Shown here piece after piece: positions 27,342 through 36,575 of a DNA stretch of 64,000 bases (position 1 is the stretch's first letter; each line of letters starts with the position of its first letter). The DNA comes from Arthrobacter sp. HY1533 (GTDB lineage Bacteria; Actinomycetota; Actinomycetes; Actinomycetales; Micrococcaceae): the NCBI RefSeq assembly GCF_027568515.1, contig NZ_JANKZF010000005.1, positions 1 through 64,000 of the forward strand, read 5' to 3'. Position numbers and translations under genes: made by a program. The notes below the pieces were generated by a model that saw nothing but the letters and a program-made list of their open reading frames with translations, was not told the DNA's origin and ran no database searches.

Positions 27342-28754
27342 CTATCGTGCCCTGGCCTCGTCGCCTGCAGCGCGGTGCATCAGGGCGGCCTCAATGACGG
27401 GGTAGAGCATGAGGGCCGCGAGCACGCCAAACGTCCACTGATAGCCGGACTGCGGCGCGGCCTCCGCAGGCAGCAGCCCCTCAGCCGCGCGCAGGATCAG
27501 GGCGCCCACTGCGACGCCAAGGCCCGTGGCTGCCTGGGAAATGGTGGACGACAGCGTGTTGGCACCGACCATGCGGGCCTTGGGCACGTCCACGAATTGC
27601 AGCGTGTTGTAGGCACTGAAGCCGATGGAGCGCAAAACCCCGCTGGCAAACAGCACCACCGCCATCACGACCGCCGGCGTGGCGGGCGTCAGGAAGGCAC
27701 AGGCGGCGAGGACCACGGCGCCGCCAATGTTGCTCAGCAGCAGCACCGTCCTGAAACCCAGCCGCCGGATCATGGGAGATGTGGCCGGCTTGATCAGCAC
27801 GTTCCCGGCAAACACAAACATGGTCATGATTCCGGCGTGGAAGGCGCTCCAGCCGAAGCCCACCATGAACATCAGGGGCAGCAGGAACGGAACTGCGTTG
27901 ATGACCAGCCGGTACAGCGCGCCACCGGCGTTGCCCACCAGGAACGTGGGGATGCGCAGCGCCCGAAGGTCCAGCAGCGGGTGCAGCGCGCGTTTGAACC
28001 ACCACAGCGCGGCTGCCGAGGCCACCGCGGCGAGCAGCAGCCACAGCACGACGGCGGTCCAGGGCGTGGGTGCCGAACCCACCAATTCCATGCCGACCAC
28101 CAGGGCGGCAAGCGCCGTCCCGCACAGTGCAAAGCCCGTCCAGTCCGGCGGCGGCACCTTGCGGGCGCGGATGTCCGGAACAACTCTCAGGGCAACAATG
28201 AAGGCCACGATGCCCAGCGGGACGTTGATGAGGAAGATCCAGTGCCAGCTCGCGTAGGTGACAAAGAGCCCGCCCAGCACCGGCGCCAGGACCGGGGCGA
28301 TGAGCGCCGGCCAGGTCAGGTAGGCGATGGCGTCCAGGAACTCCTTGCGGTCGGCATCGCGCAGCACCACAAGCCGCCCCACCGGAACCATCATGGCCCC
28401 GCCCAGGCCCTGCAGCGTCCGGGCCACGCACAGCACGGCCAGGTTGGGACTGAAGGCACAGAGCAGGGAGGCCAGGGTGAACAGGGCAATGGCGGCGGTG
28501 AAAACGCGTCGTGCGCCGAAGCGTTCGGCCAGCCAGCCGCTGATGGGGATGCCCACGGCCAGGGTGATCAGGTATGCCGTCATGGCCAGGTTGATGTCCA
28601 CGGGGCGCACCTGCAGGTCCGCGGCGATTCCGGGGGCTGCCGTGGCAATGATGGTGCCGTCCAGGATCTCCATGAAATATGTCCCGGCCACCAACAACGC
28701 CAGGGCGCGGCTGAAGGAACTGTTGCCGGTCGTCGTCGTGCTTCTCAATGCCAC
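27342..28754 (-). CDS. MFS multidrug exporter (DHA family)
   Basis: The 470-residue protein has about 14 hydrophobic segments. It shows M-E-I-L-D-G-T-I-I-A-T-A in TM1 (the D-x-T motif C1-like of EmrB/QacA proteins), G-W-L-A-E-R-F-G-A-R-R in loop 2-3 and G-L-G-G-A-M-M-V-P-V-G-R after TM4. It is a proton-coupled drug exporter by family. It lies 73 bases after a second exporter gene on the same strand, so both may be read from the HxlR-controlled promoter. It converges with the LysR-linked transporter. Confidence 0.88.
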   Translation of the reverse strand: MALRSTTTTGNSSFSRALALLVAGTYFMEILDGTIIATAAPGIAADLQVRPVDINLAMTAYLITLAVGIPISGWLAERFGARRVFTAAIALFTLASLLCAFSPNLAVLCVARTLQGLGGAMMVPVGRLVVLRDADRKEFLDAIAYLTWPALIAPVLAPVLGGLFVTYASWHWIFLINVPLGIVAFIVALRVVPDIRARKVPPPDWTGFALCGTALAALVVGMELVGSAPTPWTAVVLWLLLAAVASAAALWWFKRALHPLLDLRALRIPTFLVGNAGGALYRLVINAVPFLLPLMFMVGFGWSAFHAGIMTMFVFAGNVLIKPATSPMIRRLGFRTVLLLSNIGGAVVLAACAFLTPATPAVVMAVVLFASGVLRSIGFSAYNTLQFVDVPKARMVGANTLSSTISQAATGLGVAVGALILRAAEGLLPAEAAPQSGYQWTFGVLAALMLYPVIEAALMHRAAGDEARAR

Positions 28755-28827
28755 GGAGCAAGCCTAGTGCCGCAGGGCCCTGAATCCCGCGACGTGACGC
28801 AGGCGGCGCAACGCTGCGCAATGCAGG

Positions 28828-30249
28828 TCAATGGGCCATGGTGGCGGGCCGCACGTCCGCAGCCGTCCCGGCGTTTTCAACGCCCTCCCGGCGGCCCGGC
28901 CGGGGCCGCATGAGCAGCGCCGACAGCGTCCCGGCGAATCCGGCGCATGCCATGACCAGCCAGGCGGCCTGGTAGCTGGAGCCGTCGGTCCCGGCGCCGG
29001 TCAGGACGATCAGCACTGCCACGCCCAGGGCGCTGCCAATCTGCCGCGAGGTGTTCAGCGCCCCGGTTCCGGCCGCGTAGAACTCCGCATGCAACCCACC
29101 CACCCCTGCGGAGAGAAACCCCGTCTGCGCGATTCCCGCCCCGGCGCCGGTCAGGATCAGGCCCACGAAGAAGACGGGAAAATAGGGGGATTGCCCGTCC
29201 AGCAGGAAGTACCACAGCGTGCCGCCCGCAACGAAGAAGGCCCCGCCCAGGGCGGCCAGCCATCGCGGCGCCAGGGAGGTCCGGCCCGCGGCGAGGGCTG
29301 CCACCACTGCCGTCCCGGGCCCCACCGCGAAACCCAGACCCGCCACGGTGGGGCTCCACCCCTGGACATGGGTGAGGAACAAGCTTCCGCCCAGCAGCAT
29401 GACGGCAAAGCCAACATAGAACCCGGCCATGCCCAACGCTGCCACGCTGAATGTGCGTTCCCGGAAGACCCCCAGGTCCATTGCCGGGGCGTCGTGCACC
29501 CGGCACCTGCGGATGAACCAGGCGGCCGCCCCGCCGCTCACGGCAACCGCAAACCACAGCCACGGGCTGGACATGCCCCAGTCGGAGGCGTAGGACAGCG
29601 CCGTCACCAGGGCCCCAATCCCCAGCGCGAGCAGGGCCACCCCCAGCAGGTCCGGTGTCTTGGAGGCGACAGGCCGGTCTTTCTCGACCCGTCTCGTGGA
29701 GAGCAGCGCAAAAGCTGCCAGGGGAACATTGACCAGGAAGATCCACCGCCAGTCATGCTCCGAGAGCAGGCCGCCGAGCACCGGCCCGGCAGCTGCCGCA
29801 ACAGAGCCGCTGGCGCCCCAGAGGGACACCATCCGCTTGTGCTGCCCGCGCGGGTGCCGGGCCAGCAGCAGCGCCAGGCTCGTGGGCACCACCATGGCCG
29901 CCCCCAGGCCCTGCATGCCCCGGGAGAAGATCAGCAACCCGATGCCCGGGGCAAGTGCAGCCAGGAGCGAGCCGAGCGTGAAGAGTCCCAGGCCGGCGCG
30001 GAACAGGCGCAACGCCCCAAACCGGTCGGCGAGCCGCCCTGCCGGGACCAGCAGTGCGGCAAAGGTGATGCCGTAGGCATTGAGAATCCACGACATGGTC
30101 TGCGGGGTGGCCGTGGGAAAACTCGCGCTGATGGAGGCGAAAGCAAGGTTGACCACGAACAGGTCCAATGAGGCCAGCACACTGGCAGCCAGTGCGGCCG
30201 CAAGCAGCCACCGGCGGGCATTCAAACTTGCTTTAGAAAAGTTAGCCAT
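28828..30249 (-). CDS. MFS multidrug exporter (DHA2/EmrB-like), HxlR-linked
   Basis: The 473-residue, 14-segment carrier shows L-D-L-F-V-V-N-L-A in TM1, G-R-L-A-D-R-F-G-A-L-R in loop 2-3 and Q-G-L-G-A-A-M-V-V-P-T-S after TM4. A -10 element TATTCT (30256-30261, minus) with -35 TTGCTT (30279-30284) and a 17-base spacer puts the transcription start at or next to the ATG. The mRNA is therefore probably leaderless, which also explains the missing ribosome-binding site. The HxlR gene is divergent. Confidence 0.88.
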   Translation of the reverse strand: MANFSKASLNARRWLLAAALAASVLASLDLFVVNLAFASISASFPTATPQTMSWILNAYGITFAALLVPAGRLADRFGALRLFRAGLGLFTLGSLLAALAPGIGLLIFSRGMQGLGAAMVVPTSLALLLARHPRGQHKRMVSLWGASGSVAAAAGPVLGGLLSEHDWRWIFLVNVPLAAFALLSTRRVEKDRPVASKTPDLLGVALLALGIGALVTALSYASDWGMSSPWLWFAVAVSGGAAAWFIRRCRVHDAPAMDLGVFRERTFSVAALGMAGFYVGFAVMLLGGSLFLTHVQGWSPTVAGLGFAVGPGTAVVAALAAGRTSLAPRWLAALGGAFFVAGGTLWYFLLDGQSPYFPVFFVGLILTGAGAGIAQTGFLSAGVGGLHAEFYAAGTGALNTSRQIGSALGVAVLIVLTGAGTDGSSYQAAWLVMACAGFAGTLSALLMRPRPGRREGVENAGTAADVRPATMAH

Positions 30250-30255
30250 GGCATT

Positions 30256-30287
30256 AGAATAGATTCATGGCTTGCCTCAAGCAAGCC
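30256..30287. promoter_or_regulatory. MFS promoter with overlapping HxlR-type operator
   Basis: On the minus strand, TTGCTT (30279-30284) and TATTCT (30256-30261) form a promoter with 17-base spacing. The inverted repeat GGCTTGC-ctcaa-GCAAGCC (30269-30287) covers the -35 box and spacer. Binding of the divergently encoded HxlR protein here would block the exporter promoter. Confidence 0.65.
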
Positions 30288-30306
30288 AGATGTGAAGGGA
30301 AGACCC

Positions 30307-30810
30307 ATGGTTCTGCGTTCCGACTGGTCCGAAAGGCCCTGCCCCATTGCCCGCGGCATCGATGCGCTCGGCGACCCATGGGTGCTGCTGATCCTCCGGG
30401 AACTGGTCTCCGGTGTGCACCGCTTCGAGAAGATCCGGGAGCAGGTCGAGGCCGCTGACAACATCCTCGCCAAGCGGCTGAAGTACATGGTCGAGACCGG
30501 GCTGGCGGCCCGTTCCCCCTACCAGGATGGCGGCCGGACGCGGTACGAATACCTCCCCACGCAGGCCGGCGCGGATGCCTTGCCCATCCTGCATGCCTAC
30601 ACGCTGTGGGCCGAGAAGCACACACCCAGCGAGGGCCACGCCCGCCGGCTCACCATCGTGTGCCGGCGCTGCGGTGCCGAAAGCAACAGCGGCGAGGCCT
30701 GCAGTGCCTGTGGCGCGGCCTTGACGGCCGGCAATGTTTCATGGATCCGGCCCACCTATGACGACCATCTGCCGCGGCCCCTCACCGAAACCGTGGCCCA
30801 GCCCGGCTAA
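30307..30810 (+). CDS. HxlR family transcriptional regulator
   Basis: The 167-residue protein has the HxlR winged helix: C-P-I-A-R-G-I-D-A-L-G-D-P-W-V-L-L-I-L-R-E-L near residues 12-33, then R-F-E-K-I and I-L-A-K-R-L-K-Y-M-V-E. The C-terminal part adds two C-x2-C knuckles (C-R-R-C and C-S-A-C), a zinc-ribbon-like extension seen in some actinobacterial members. The start at 30307 has AAGGGAAG upstream. It is divergent from an MFS exporter and probably its repressor. Its stop overlaps the convergent PucR gene by four bases. Confidence 0.9.
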   Translation: MVLRSDWSERPCPIARGIDALGDPWVLLILRELVSGVHRFEKIREQVEAADNILAKRLKYMVETGLAARSPYQDGGRTRYEYLPTQAGADALPILHAYTLWAEKHTPSEGHARRLTIVCRRCGAESNSGEACSACGAALTAGNVSWIRPTYDDHLPRPLTETVAQPG

Positions 30811-32453
30811 TTGCCGGCCAAATCCAGCGTGGCCAGCCGAAGCCACAGCCACAGCCGCCGCTGCGGATCATCCAGGTCAATCCCGAGGTCGCCGGTGAGC
30901 CTGGAGATACGGTAGCGGACGGTGTTGTTGTGCACATGCAGGCGCGCGGCCATGGCGGAAATGCTGCCGTTGCATTCCAAATACGCCCGCAGCGTGTCCA
31001 GGTATTCTCCCTGCGATGCGGCGTCGCGTGCCTGGATTGCCGCAATGTCATCGTCGCCAGCCAGGCCATTCTCCTGCATGAACGCAGCTATCTTCAGCAG
31101 GTTCAGCGGGATCCGATGGTCCTCGACAAGTCCGACGGCGGGGCTCCCGCCACCTTGCGCGGACTGCCGGCGCAGAAGCTGCCGCAACGTCGCCAGCGCC
31201 TCGGCCCTGGAGCCGGGCAGCTCCTCCACGGTGAGGGCGATCCCACCCACGGCGGCCATGAGGGGGAAGGCGCTGATGGTCCGCCCGTAGGCTGCTATCT
31301 CGGCAACCACCCGCCTGTGCACCGACCTGGGCGAGGTTCCCTCGCAGGGCAGCAGGGCGTAAACCACCGAATCAATGACGGCGCTGTGGCTGCTGTTGAA
31401 CTGGACGCTGCACACAGTGGTGACCAGGTGCAACAGCTTCTGGAGTTCCTGGATGGATTCCAGGTTGCCGGTCTTGGGCCTGACGATTGAAAACGCCGCC
31501 ACGGCCAGCCCCTTGGCGGCATCGAGCCCCAGCTGGGCCGCAGCAAACGAGGCGTGCGCGGTGTCGTCCATGAGGGTTCGGATCAAGTCGCCGTTGCGGC
31601 GCTCGCCAAAGTCAAGGGCAGAACGCGCATGGAGCATGTGCAGCCCGGCCAGGGCCGCCATCCGGTCCAGGGCCTGCATGGCCATCTCCCGCAATCCTTC
31701 TCCGGGGTTAATGATCCAGATGGAGCCCAGCAACTCATCCCCGGCCCGGACGGCGAGCGCCAGCCTGGCCAATTCCTGCCCTGTTGCGGGGATGAGGACG
31801 GAACGGGCGGAGTCGTAGACCCGCTTGAAGTCGGCGTCGAAAGCCGGGGCCGTGGTTTCCTCCAGCGAAAGGGTGGTGACACGGCGGAGTTCATCGATCG
31901 GCTGGCCGGGGAGGGTTGAGTAGCCCAGCACCCTGCCCAGCGGATCCACAATGCTGACGGCGCCGTTGGTGATGGACGCGGCGGCGTTGGCGAACGCATA
32001 CAGGTCACCCAACCGGACACCCGAAACGAAGTCGGCACCGGCGCCGCCCACCGAGGCCCGGGCCAGCGCCACGAGCCGGGTCCAGTCGGTGGAGTCCGGC
32101 GCCAGGAGGACGGCCACCGCGTGCCCGGAGGCAATGGCACGCACATTCTCCATCGACGCCCCGTGGGCCTTGACGATCACGGCGGCGGCGTTGGCGCGTG
32201 AGGCCTTCTCCAGCAGGGCAGCAAACTCCGGGGATTCCACGGCCATGCCGATGGCCAGGACCATGCAGTTCCCCACATCGGCCAACAGGTCCAGGGGGTC
32301 GTGCATCAGCACGCCCGTGACCTGGTGCCGCAGGCCCTCCGGATCCGTGCCAACCTGAACCAGGTCTGCCTGCATGAGCTGGATGCAGTCAATCAGGCTC
32401 ACAATGCCCGGCTGCCGTTCCGCCGCAGTGGAATCGTTCCTCGCACCATTCAT
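30807..32453 (-). CDS. PucR family transcriptional regulator
   Basis: The 548-residue protein has an N-terminal PucR-type sensor region (about residues 15-140), a GGDEF-like/CdaR middle part, and a C-terminal HTH_30 domain with G-S-I-S-A-M-A-A-R-L-H-V-H-N-N-T-V-R-Y-R near residue 510. Such proteins control purine, amino-acid or sugar-acid catabolism. It is divergent from the hydroxy-acid dehydrogenase/ABC/RidA operon, and the 14-base palindrome between them is a likely binding site. It is thus probably the local regulator of that operon. Confidence 0.88.
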   Translation of the reverse strand: MNGARNDSTAAERQPGIVSLIDCIQLMQADLVQVGTDPEGLRHQVTGVLMHDPLDLLADVGNCMVLAIGMAVESPEFAALLEKASRANAAAVIVKAHGASMENVRAIASGHAVAVLLAPDSTDWTRLVALARASVGGAGADFVSGVRLGDLYAFANAAASITNGAVSIVDPLGRVLGYSTLPGQPIDELRRVTTLSLEETTAPAFDADFKRVYDSARSVLIPATGQELARLALAVRAGDELLGSIWIINPGEGLREMAMQALDRMAALAGLHMLHARSALDFGERRNGDLIRTLMDDTAHASFAAAQLGLDAAKGLAVAAFSIVRPKTGNLESIQELQKLLHLVTTVCSVQFNSSHSAVIDSVVYALLPCEGTSPRSVHRRVVAEIAAYGRTISAFPLMAAVGGIALTVEELPGSRAEALATLRQLLRRQSAQGGGSPAVGLVEDHRIPLNLLKIAAFMQENGLAGDDDIAAIQARDAASQGEYLDTLRAYLECNGSISAMAARLHVHNNTVRYRISRLTGDLGIDLDDPQRRLWLWLRLATLDLAGN

Positions 32454-32488
32454 GCTTGGACGTTATCACAAGAAGAATTTGGATACTT

Positions 32489-32502
32489 TGTGAATATTCA
32501 CA
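32489..32502. promoter_or_regulatory. Perfect 14-base palindrome between PucR and its likely target operon
   Basis: TGTGAATATTCACA lies 36 bases upstream of the PucR start and 71 bases before the dehydrogenase start. GGATACTTTG just upstream may belong to a promoter. The position suits an operator for the PucR-type protein, but the true ligand is unknown. Confidence 0.6.
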
Positions 32503-32572
32503 TGTAGATCGCATGAGATCTGGATCACCATTGAAGCTAAGGAAGTTCACCCGGCAGCAGAGAAGGCAGCAC

Positions 32573-33874
32573 ATGAAATTCAAGGACATCAAGGCGCTGG
32601 CCTCGGTACAAGGCCCGGCCCGCTCAACGGCCGAGCGGCTGGACCGGCGCTGCTACAGCGTGGGCGACATGCAGAAGATGGCCGCCAAGGCCCTGCCCAA
32701 GAGCATTTTTGACTACATTGAGGGCGGCGGCGAGGACGAGGCGTCCATGCGCCGCAACATCGAGTCCTTCAATGACTTCTCCTTTATGCCCAAGTGGGGC
32801 TCGGTGGAAAACCTCAGCCTGGAAACCACCATCCTGGGCGGCCCCGCGTCCATGCCGCTCTGGCTCTCCCCCACCGGCGGAACCCGCCTCTTCCACCCGC
32901 AGGGCGAGATCGCCGCGGCCCGGGCAGCACGTGCCGCAGGGGTGCCCTACGGCCTGGCTCACCTGAGCACCACCACCATGGAGGCAGTTTCCGAAGCCAC
33001 CCCCGGGCTGCGCCGCTGGTTCAACATGGAACCCACCAACGATCCGGCCATGCTCCAGGCAGTCCTGGACCGTGTGTCCAATGCCGGCTACGAGGCACTC
33101 ATTGTCAACATCGACTGCCGGGACATCGGCCACCGCGAGCGCGACTACCGCAACGGCTTCACGGCACCGCCGTCCATCAAGCCCAAGACCGTTTTTGAAG
33201 GCGCATTGCGCCCCCGCTGGGCCCTGGGCTTCATCACCAGCGACGCCATTGCCTTCCCCAACCTCGACGCGGAAGTTCCCACGGGCCCGCTCACCAGCAC
33301 CCCTGACATGTGGCGCACGCTGCTGGCCGGCGCCTACGAACCCACCGACTGGAGCGACCTGGCGGAAATCCGCGCCCGCTGGAACGGACCCATCATTCTC
33401 AAGGGCTGTGTCAGCCCCAAGGACGCCGCCATTGCGGCCGGTATGGGCTTCGACGCCATCCAGGTCAGCAACCACGGCGGCCGCCAGCTGGACCACATGG
33501 CCTCCCCCATGGACGTCCTTCCGGAGATGGTTGCGGCCGTCGACGGGCGCATGGAAATCATTGTGGACGGCGGCATCCGCCGCGGCTCCGACGTCATCAA
33601 GGCCCTGGCCCTGGGTGCCGACTCCTGCGCCATCGGCCGCCCCTACCTCTACGGCCTCTCCGCAGCCGGGGAAGCCGGCGTTGCCCACGTGCTCAAGCTG
33701 TTCAAGGCTGAAATGCGCCGCACCATGGCCCTGCTGGGCGTCAGCACCATCGCCGAATTGAAGGAAGGCGGTCGCGAGCTCATCCGCCACCGCAGCGAAC
33801 TGTTTGTCCCCACCCGCACGGCGGACAGCAACGAGCTGCAGCGCTCCCTTGCAGATCTGGGAACCCCCAGATGA
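32573..33874 (+). CDS. FMN-dependent alpha-hydroxy-acid dehydrogenase/oxidase
   Basis: The 433-residue TIM-barrel protein belongs to the LldD/glycolate-oxidase/mandelate-dehydrogenase family, which oxidises 2-hydroxy acids to 2-oxo acids. F-D-Y-I-E-G-G-G-E-D-E near residue 47 and the active-site S-N-H-G-G-R-Q-L-D near residue 300 are visible, followed by V-D-G-G-I-R-R-G-S-D-V. The start at 32573 (MKFKDIK) has GAAGG six bases upstream; the longer frame runs into the promoter region. Its stop overlaps the next ATG (ATGA). The exact substrate is unknown. Confidence 0.92.
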   Translation: MKFKDIKALASVQGPARSTAERLDRRCYSVGDMQKMAAKALPKSIFDYIEGGGEDEASMRRNIESFNDFSFMPKWGSVENLSLETTILGGPASMPLWLSPTGGTRLFHPQGEIAAARAARAAGVPYGLAHLSTTTMEAVSEATPGLRRWFNMEPTNDPAMLQAVLDRVSNAGYEALIVNIDCRDIGHRERDYRNGFTAPPSIKPKTVFEGALRPRWALGFITSDAIAFPNLDAEVPTGPLTSTPDMWRTLLAGAYEPTDWSDLAEIRARWNGPIILKGCVSPKDAAIAAGMGFDAIQVSNHGGRQLDHMASPMDVLPEMVAAVDGRMEIIVDGGIRRGSDVIKALALGADSCAIGRPYLYGLSAAGEAGVAHVLKLFKAEMRRTMALLGVSTIAELKEGGRELIRHRSELFVPTRTADSNELQRSLADLGTPR

Positions 33875-34782
33875 GCGCCCCGACAGCCAGGGGCAAGGCA
33901 GCCGCCGTCGCACTTTCCGCAGGATTGCTGATCTCGCTCGCAGCGTGCGGAAGCCCCACGGCGAGCGACGGCGTGGCCGAACTCGGCGCCGGTGTTCAGG
34001 CCATGGCCGTGAACCAGGCCGCCGTGGCCCAGCTGCCCAAGTCCATCAAGGATTCCGGGGTGCTGACAGTGGCCATCCCCACCAATGAGCCACCCACCCA
34101 GTTTTACAAGGAGGGCACCCGTGAAATGACGGGCAGCAACCCGGACATTGCCCGGCTGATTGGCCAGGCGCTGGGCGTGAAGGTGGACATCAAGGTCACC
34201 AACTTTGATTCGATCATTCCGGGCATGGCCGCCGGGCGCTACGACATGACGGTGTCCTCCATGACGCCCACCGAGAACCGGATGAAGGTCCTGGACTTTG
34301 TGGACTACCTGCAGATGGGCAACTCAATCGCCGTGGGCAAGGGCAACCCCCAAGCCATCACCGAGGAGGCCGAGTTGTGCGGGAAGAAGGTGGGCCTGTT
34401 GATCGGCTCCTACCAGCTCACCGCCAACGTGCCGGCCGCCAACGAGAAATGCGTCTCGGAAGGCAAGCAGCCCATTGCGGACAGCGAGTTCCAGGACACC
34501 CGGCAGGCCATTTCCGCCCTGACCAGCGGACGCCTGGACGCGGTGCTGGCCGACTCCCCCATCCTGGACTTCGCCGCCAAGGCCAACCCGGCGATCGAGA
34601 TTTCCTCCCAGTACGACTTCACACCCGTTGGGGTGGGCCTGCCCATCGAGTCGGGCCTGGTCAAGTCCGTCTCCGCCGCCATGGTGGACATCGTCAACAG
34701 CGATTCCTACAAGCAAGTCCTGAAAAAGTACGGCCTGCAAAGCAGCGCCCTCACCGATCCCCGCGTCAACTTCGCCCAATAG
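33871..34782 (+). CDS. Amino-acid ABC transporter substrate-binding lipoprotein
   Basis: The 303-residue protein has a lipoprotein signal ending in the lipobox L-A-A-C (C26) and a bacterial extracellular solute-binding family 3 domain. V-L-T-V-A-I-P-T-N-E-P-P-T near residue 65 is followed by Y-D-M-T-V-S-S-M-T-P-T near 125 and Q-A-I-S-A-L-T-S-G-R-L-D-A-V-L near 211. It is the first of three genes of a PAAT-type importer. The ligand is presumably a polar amino acid or related acid, perhaps the substrate of the flavoenzyme encoded upstream. Confidence 0.9.
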   Translation: MSAPTARGKAAAVALSAGLLISLAACGSPTASDGVAELGAGVQAMAVNQAAVAQLPKSIKDSGVLTVAIPTNEPPTQFYKEGTREMTGSNPDIARLIGQALGVKVDIKVTNFDSIIPGMAAGRYDMTVSSMTPTENRMKVLDFVDYLQMGNSIAVGKGNPQAITEEAELCGKKVGLLIGSYQLTANVPAANEKCVSEGKQPIADSEFQDTRQAISALTSGRLDAVLADSPILDFAAKANPAIEISSQYDFTPVGVGLPIESGLVKSVSAAMVDIVNSDSYKQVLKKYGLQSSALTDPRVNFAQ

Positions 34783-34794
34783 GAGGTGAACACC

Positions 34795-35727
34795 ATGCAG
34801 CAACAACAATTCCCATCCACAGCCAGCCTTCCGCTGGAACCCACGCAGGCTTCCGGTGATTCTGTCCCGGTGGTGCCCCTGCGCCACCCCGTCCGCAACG
34901 CCCTGGCCGTTGTCCTGATCCTGATCGCCGCAAGCGCGGCCCTGGACGTGGCCACCAACGAGCGCTACCACTGGGACGTGGTGTTCTCCTACCTGTTCTC
35001 CCCGGAGATCATGACCGGCGCCGGGCTGACCCTCATGCTCACTGTGGTCTCCATGACTGTGGGCATCCTGCTGGGCACGGTGCTGGCCACCATGCGCCTG
35101 TCCACCAACCCCATCCTGAAGACGCTGAGCCGCGCCTACATCTGGTTCTTCCGCGGCACCCCCCTGCTGGTCCAGCTGATCTTTTGGTACAACATTGCGG
35201 CCCTCTACCCGGTGATTGCGCTGGGGCTGCCGTTTGGCGGACCCTCAGTTGTCATCGGCTCGGCCAACGTCCTCATCTCCCCGCTCGGCGCCGCACTCCT
35301 GGGCCTGGCCCTGAACGAGGCGGCCTACATGGCGGAGATCATCCGCAGCGGCATCAGTTCAGTGGACAAGGGCCAGTACGACGCCGCCCGCGCCCTGGGC
35401 ATGAACCGCAGCAAGCTGATGATGCGCGTGGTGCTGCCGCAGGCCATGCGGGTGGTCCTGCCGCCCACCGGCAACCAGGTCATCTCGATGCTCAAGGGCA
35501 CCTCGCTGGTCAGCGTCCTGGCCATCTCCGATCTGCTGTACTCGGCCCAGATCATCTACTCGTTCAACTACCAGACCATCCCGCTGCTCATTGTGGCCAG
35601 CCTCTGGTACCTGCTCATGACCACCGTCCTGAGCTACTTCCAAAACAAGCTCGAGCGGCGCTACGGGCGCGGCTTTGACACAGCAACCCGCCTGGTTCGC
35701 CGGCCCAAGAGAAGGAAAGCATCATGA
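34795..35727 (+). CDS. Amino-acid ABC transporter permease
   Basis: The 310-residue membrane protein has a HisM/GlnP-type permease domain. [12 protein letters not shown] near residue 125 and the EAA loop [22 protein letters not shown] near residue 182 are visible. ATG 34795 is preferred over the in-frame GTG 34786 because TAGGAGG lies directly upstream and overlaps the GTG. The N-terminal 40 residues are hydrophilic. The stop overlaps the ATPase gene by four bases. Confidence 0.9.
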   Translation: MQQQQFPSTASLPLEPTQASGDSVPVVPLRHPVRNALAVVLILIAASAALDVATNERYHWDVVFSYLFSPEIMTGAGLTLMLTVVSMTVGILLGTVLATMRLSTNPILKTLSRAYIWFFRGTPLLVQLIFWYNIAALYPVIALGLPFGGPSVVIGSANVLISPLGAALLGLALNEAAYMAEIIRSGISSVDKGQYDAARALGMNRSKLMMRVVLPQAMRVVLPPTGNQVISMLKGTSLVSVLAISDLLYSAQIIYSFNYQTIPLLIVASLWYLLMTTVLSYFQNKLERRYGRGFDTATRLVRRPKRRKAS

Positions 35728-36488
35728 GCACAGCAATGGTGGAGGCCCAGGGCGTTCGCAAGAACTTCGCGGCCATTGAAATCCTCAAGGGCATTGACCT
35801 GAAAATTGAGCAAGGCACGGTTACCTGCCTGATCGGCCCGTCCGGCTCCGGCAAGACCACGTTCCTGCGCTGCATCAACCACCTGGAAAAGATCGACGCC
35901 GGCCGCCTCTACGTGGACCAGCAGCTGGTGGGCTACACCGAACGCAACGGCCGCCTGTACGAGAAGAAGGAAAGCCAGACCGCCAAGTCCCGCCTCACCG
36001 CGGGCATGGTGTTCCAGCGATTCAACCTCTTCCCGCACATGACAGTCATGGAAAACGTCATCGAGGCGCCCGTCCATGTGCTGGGCCGGCCCAAAAAGGA
36101 AGTCATCGCCGAGGCCCAGGTCCTGCTGGACAGGGTTGGCCTGGGCGACCGCGGCCACTCCTACCCCCAGGACCTCTCCGGCGGGCAGCAGCAGCGCATC
36201 GCCATTGCCCGGGCCCTGGCCATGAAGCCCAAGCTGATGCTCTTTGACGAGCCCACCTCGGCCCTTGACCCCGAGAACGTCGGGGAGGTCCTGGAGGTCA
36301 TGAAGGACCTCGCGGCCGAGGGCATGACCATGGTGGTTGTGACCCACGAGCTGGCCTTCGCCCGGCAGGTGGCCGACCAGGTCATCTTCATGGACATGGG
36401 AGTTGTGGTGGAAAGCGGCCCGCCGGAGAACGTCCTGGACGCGCCGCAGCACGAGCGCACCAGGGCATTCCTCTCCAAGGTTTTGTAA
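35724..36488 (+). CDS. Amino-acid ABC transporter ATP-binding protein
   Basis: The 254-residue ATPase has Walker [10 protein letters not shown] near residue 39, a Q-loop at [12 protein letters not shown], the signature L-S-G-G-Q-Q-Q-R, and Walker [10 protein letters not shown] short insertion around residues 72-90 ([13 protein letters not shown]) is longer than in GlnQ. It completes the importer with the two preceding genes. Confidence 0.93.
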   Translation: MSTAMVEAQGVRKNFAAIEILKGIDLKIEQGTVTCLIGPSGSGKTTFLRCINHLEKIDAGRLYVDQQLVGYTERNGRLYEKKESQTAKSRLTAGMVFQRFNLFPHMTVMENVIEAPVHVLGRPKKEVIAEAQVLLDRVGLGDRGHSYPQDLSGGQQQRIAIARALAMKPKLMLFDEPTSALDPENVGEVLEVMKDLAAEGMTMVVVTHELAFARQVADQVIFMDMGVVVESGPPENVLDAPQHERTRAFLSKVL

Positions 36489-36575
36489 CCCTGGTTCCTG
36501 CCACTGCCGGCAGGCACACCCAAGCAACAGCGCGGCCGGACCGTAGCCGCCGTCGAACATTGAAGGAAAAACTCC

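Noticed and set aside
27375-28913. 512-codon open frame on the plus strand
   Set aside because: It is antisense to the two MFS exporter genes and has a low-complexity Gln/His/Gly composition without any domain.
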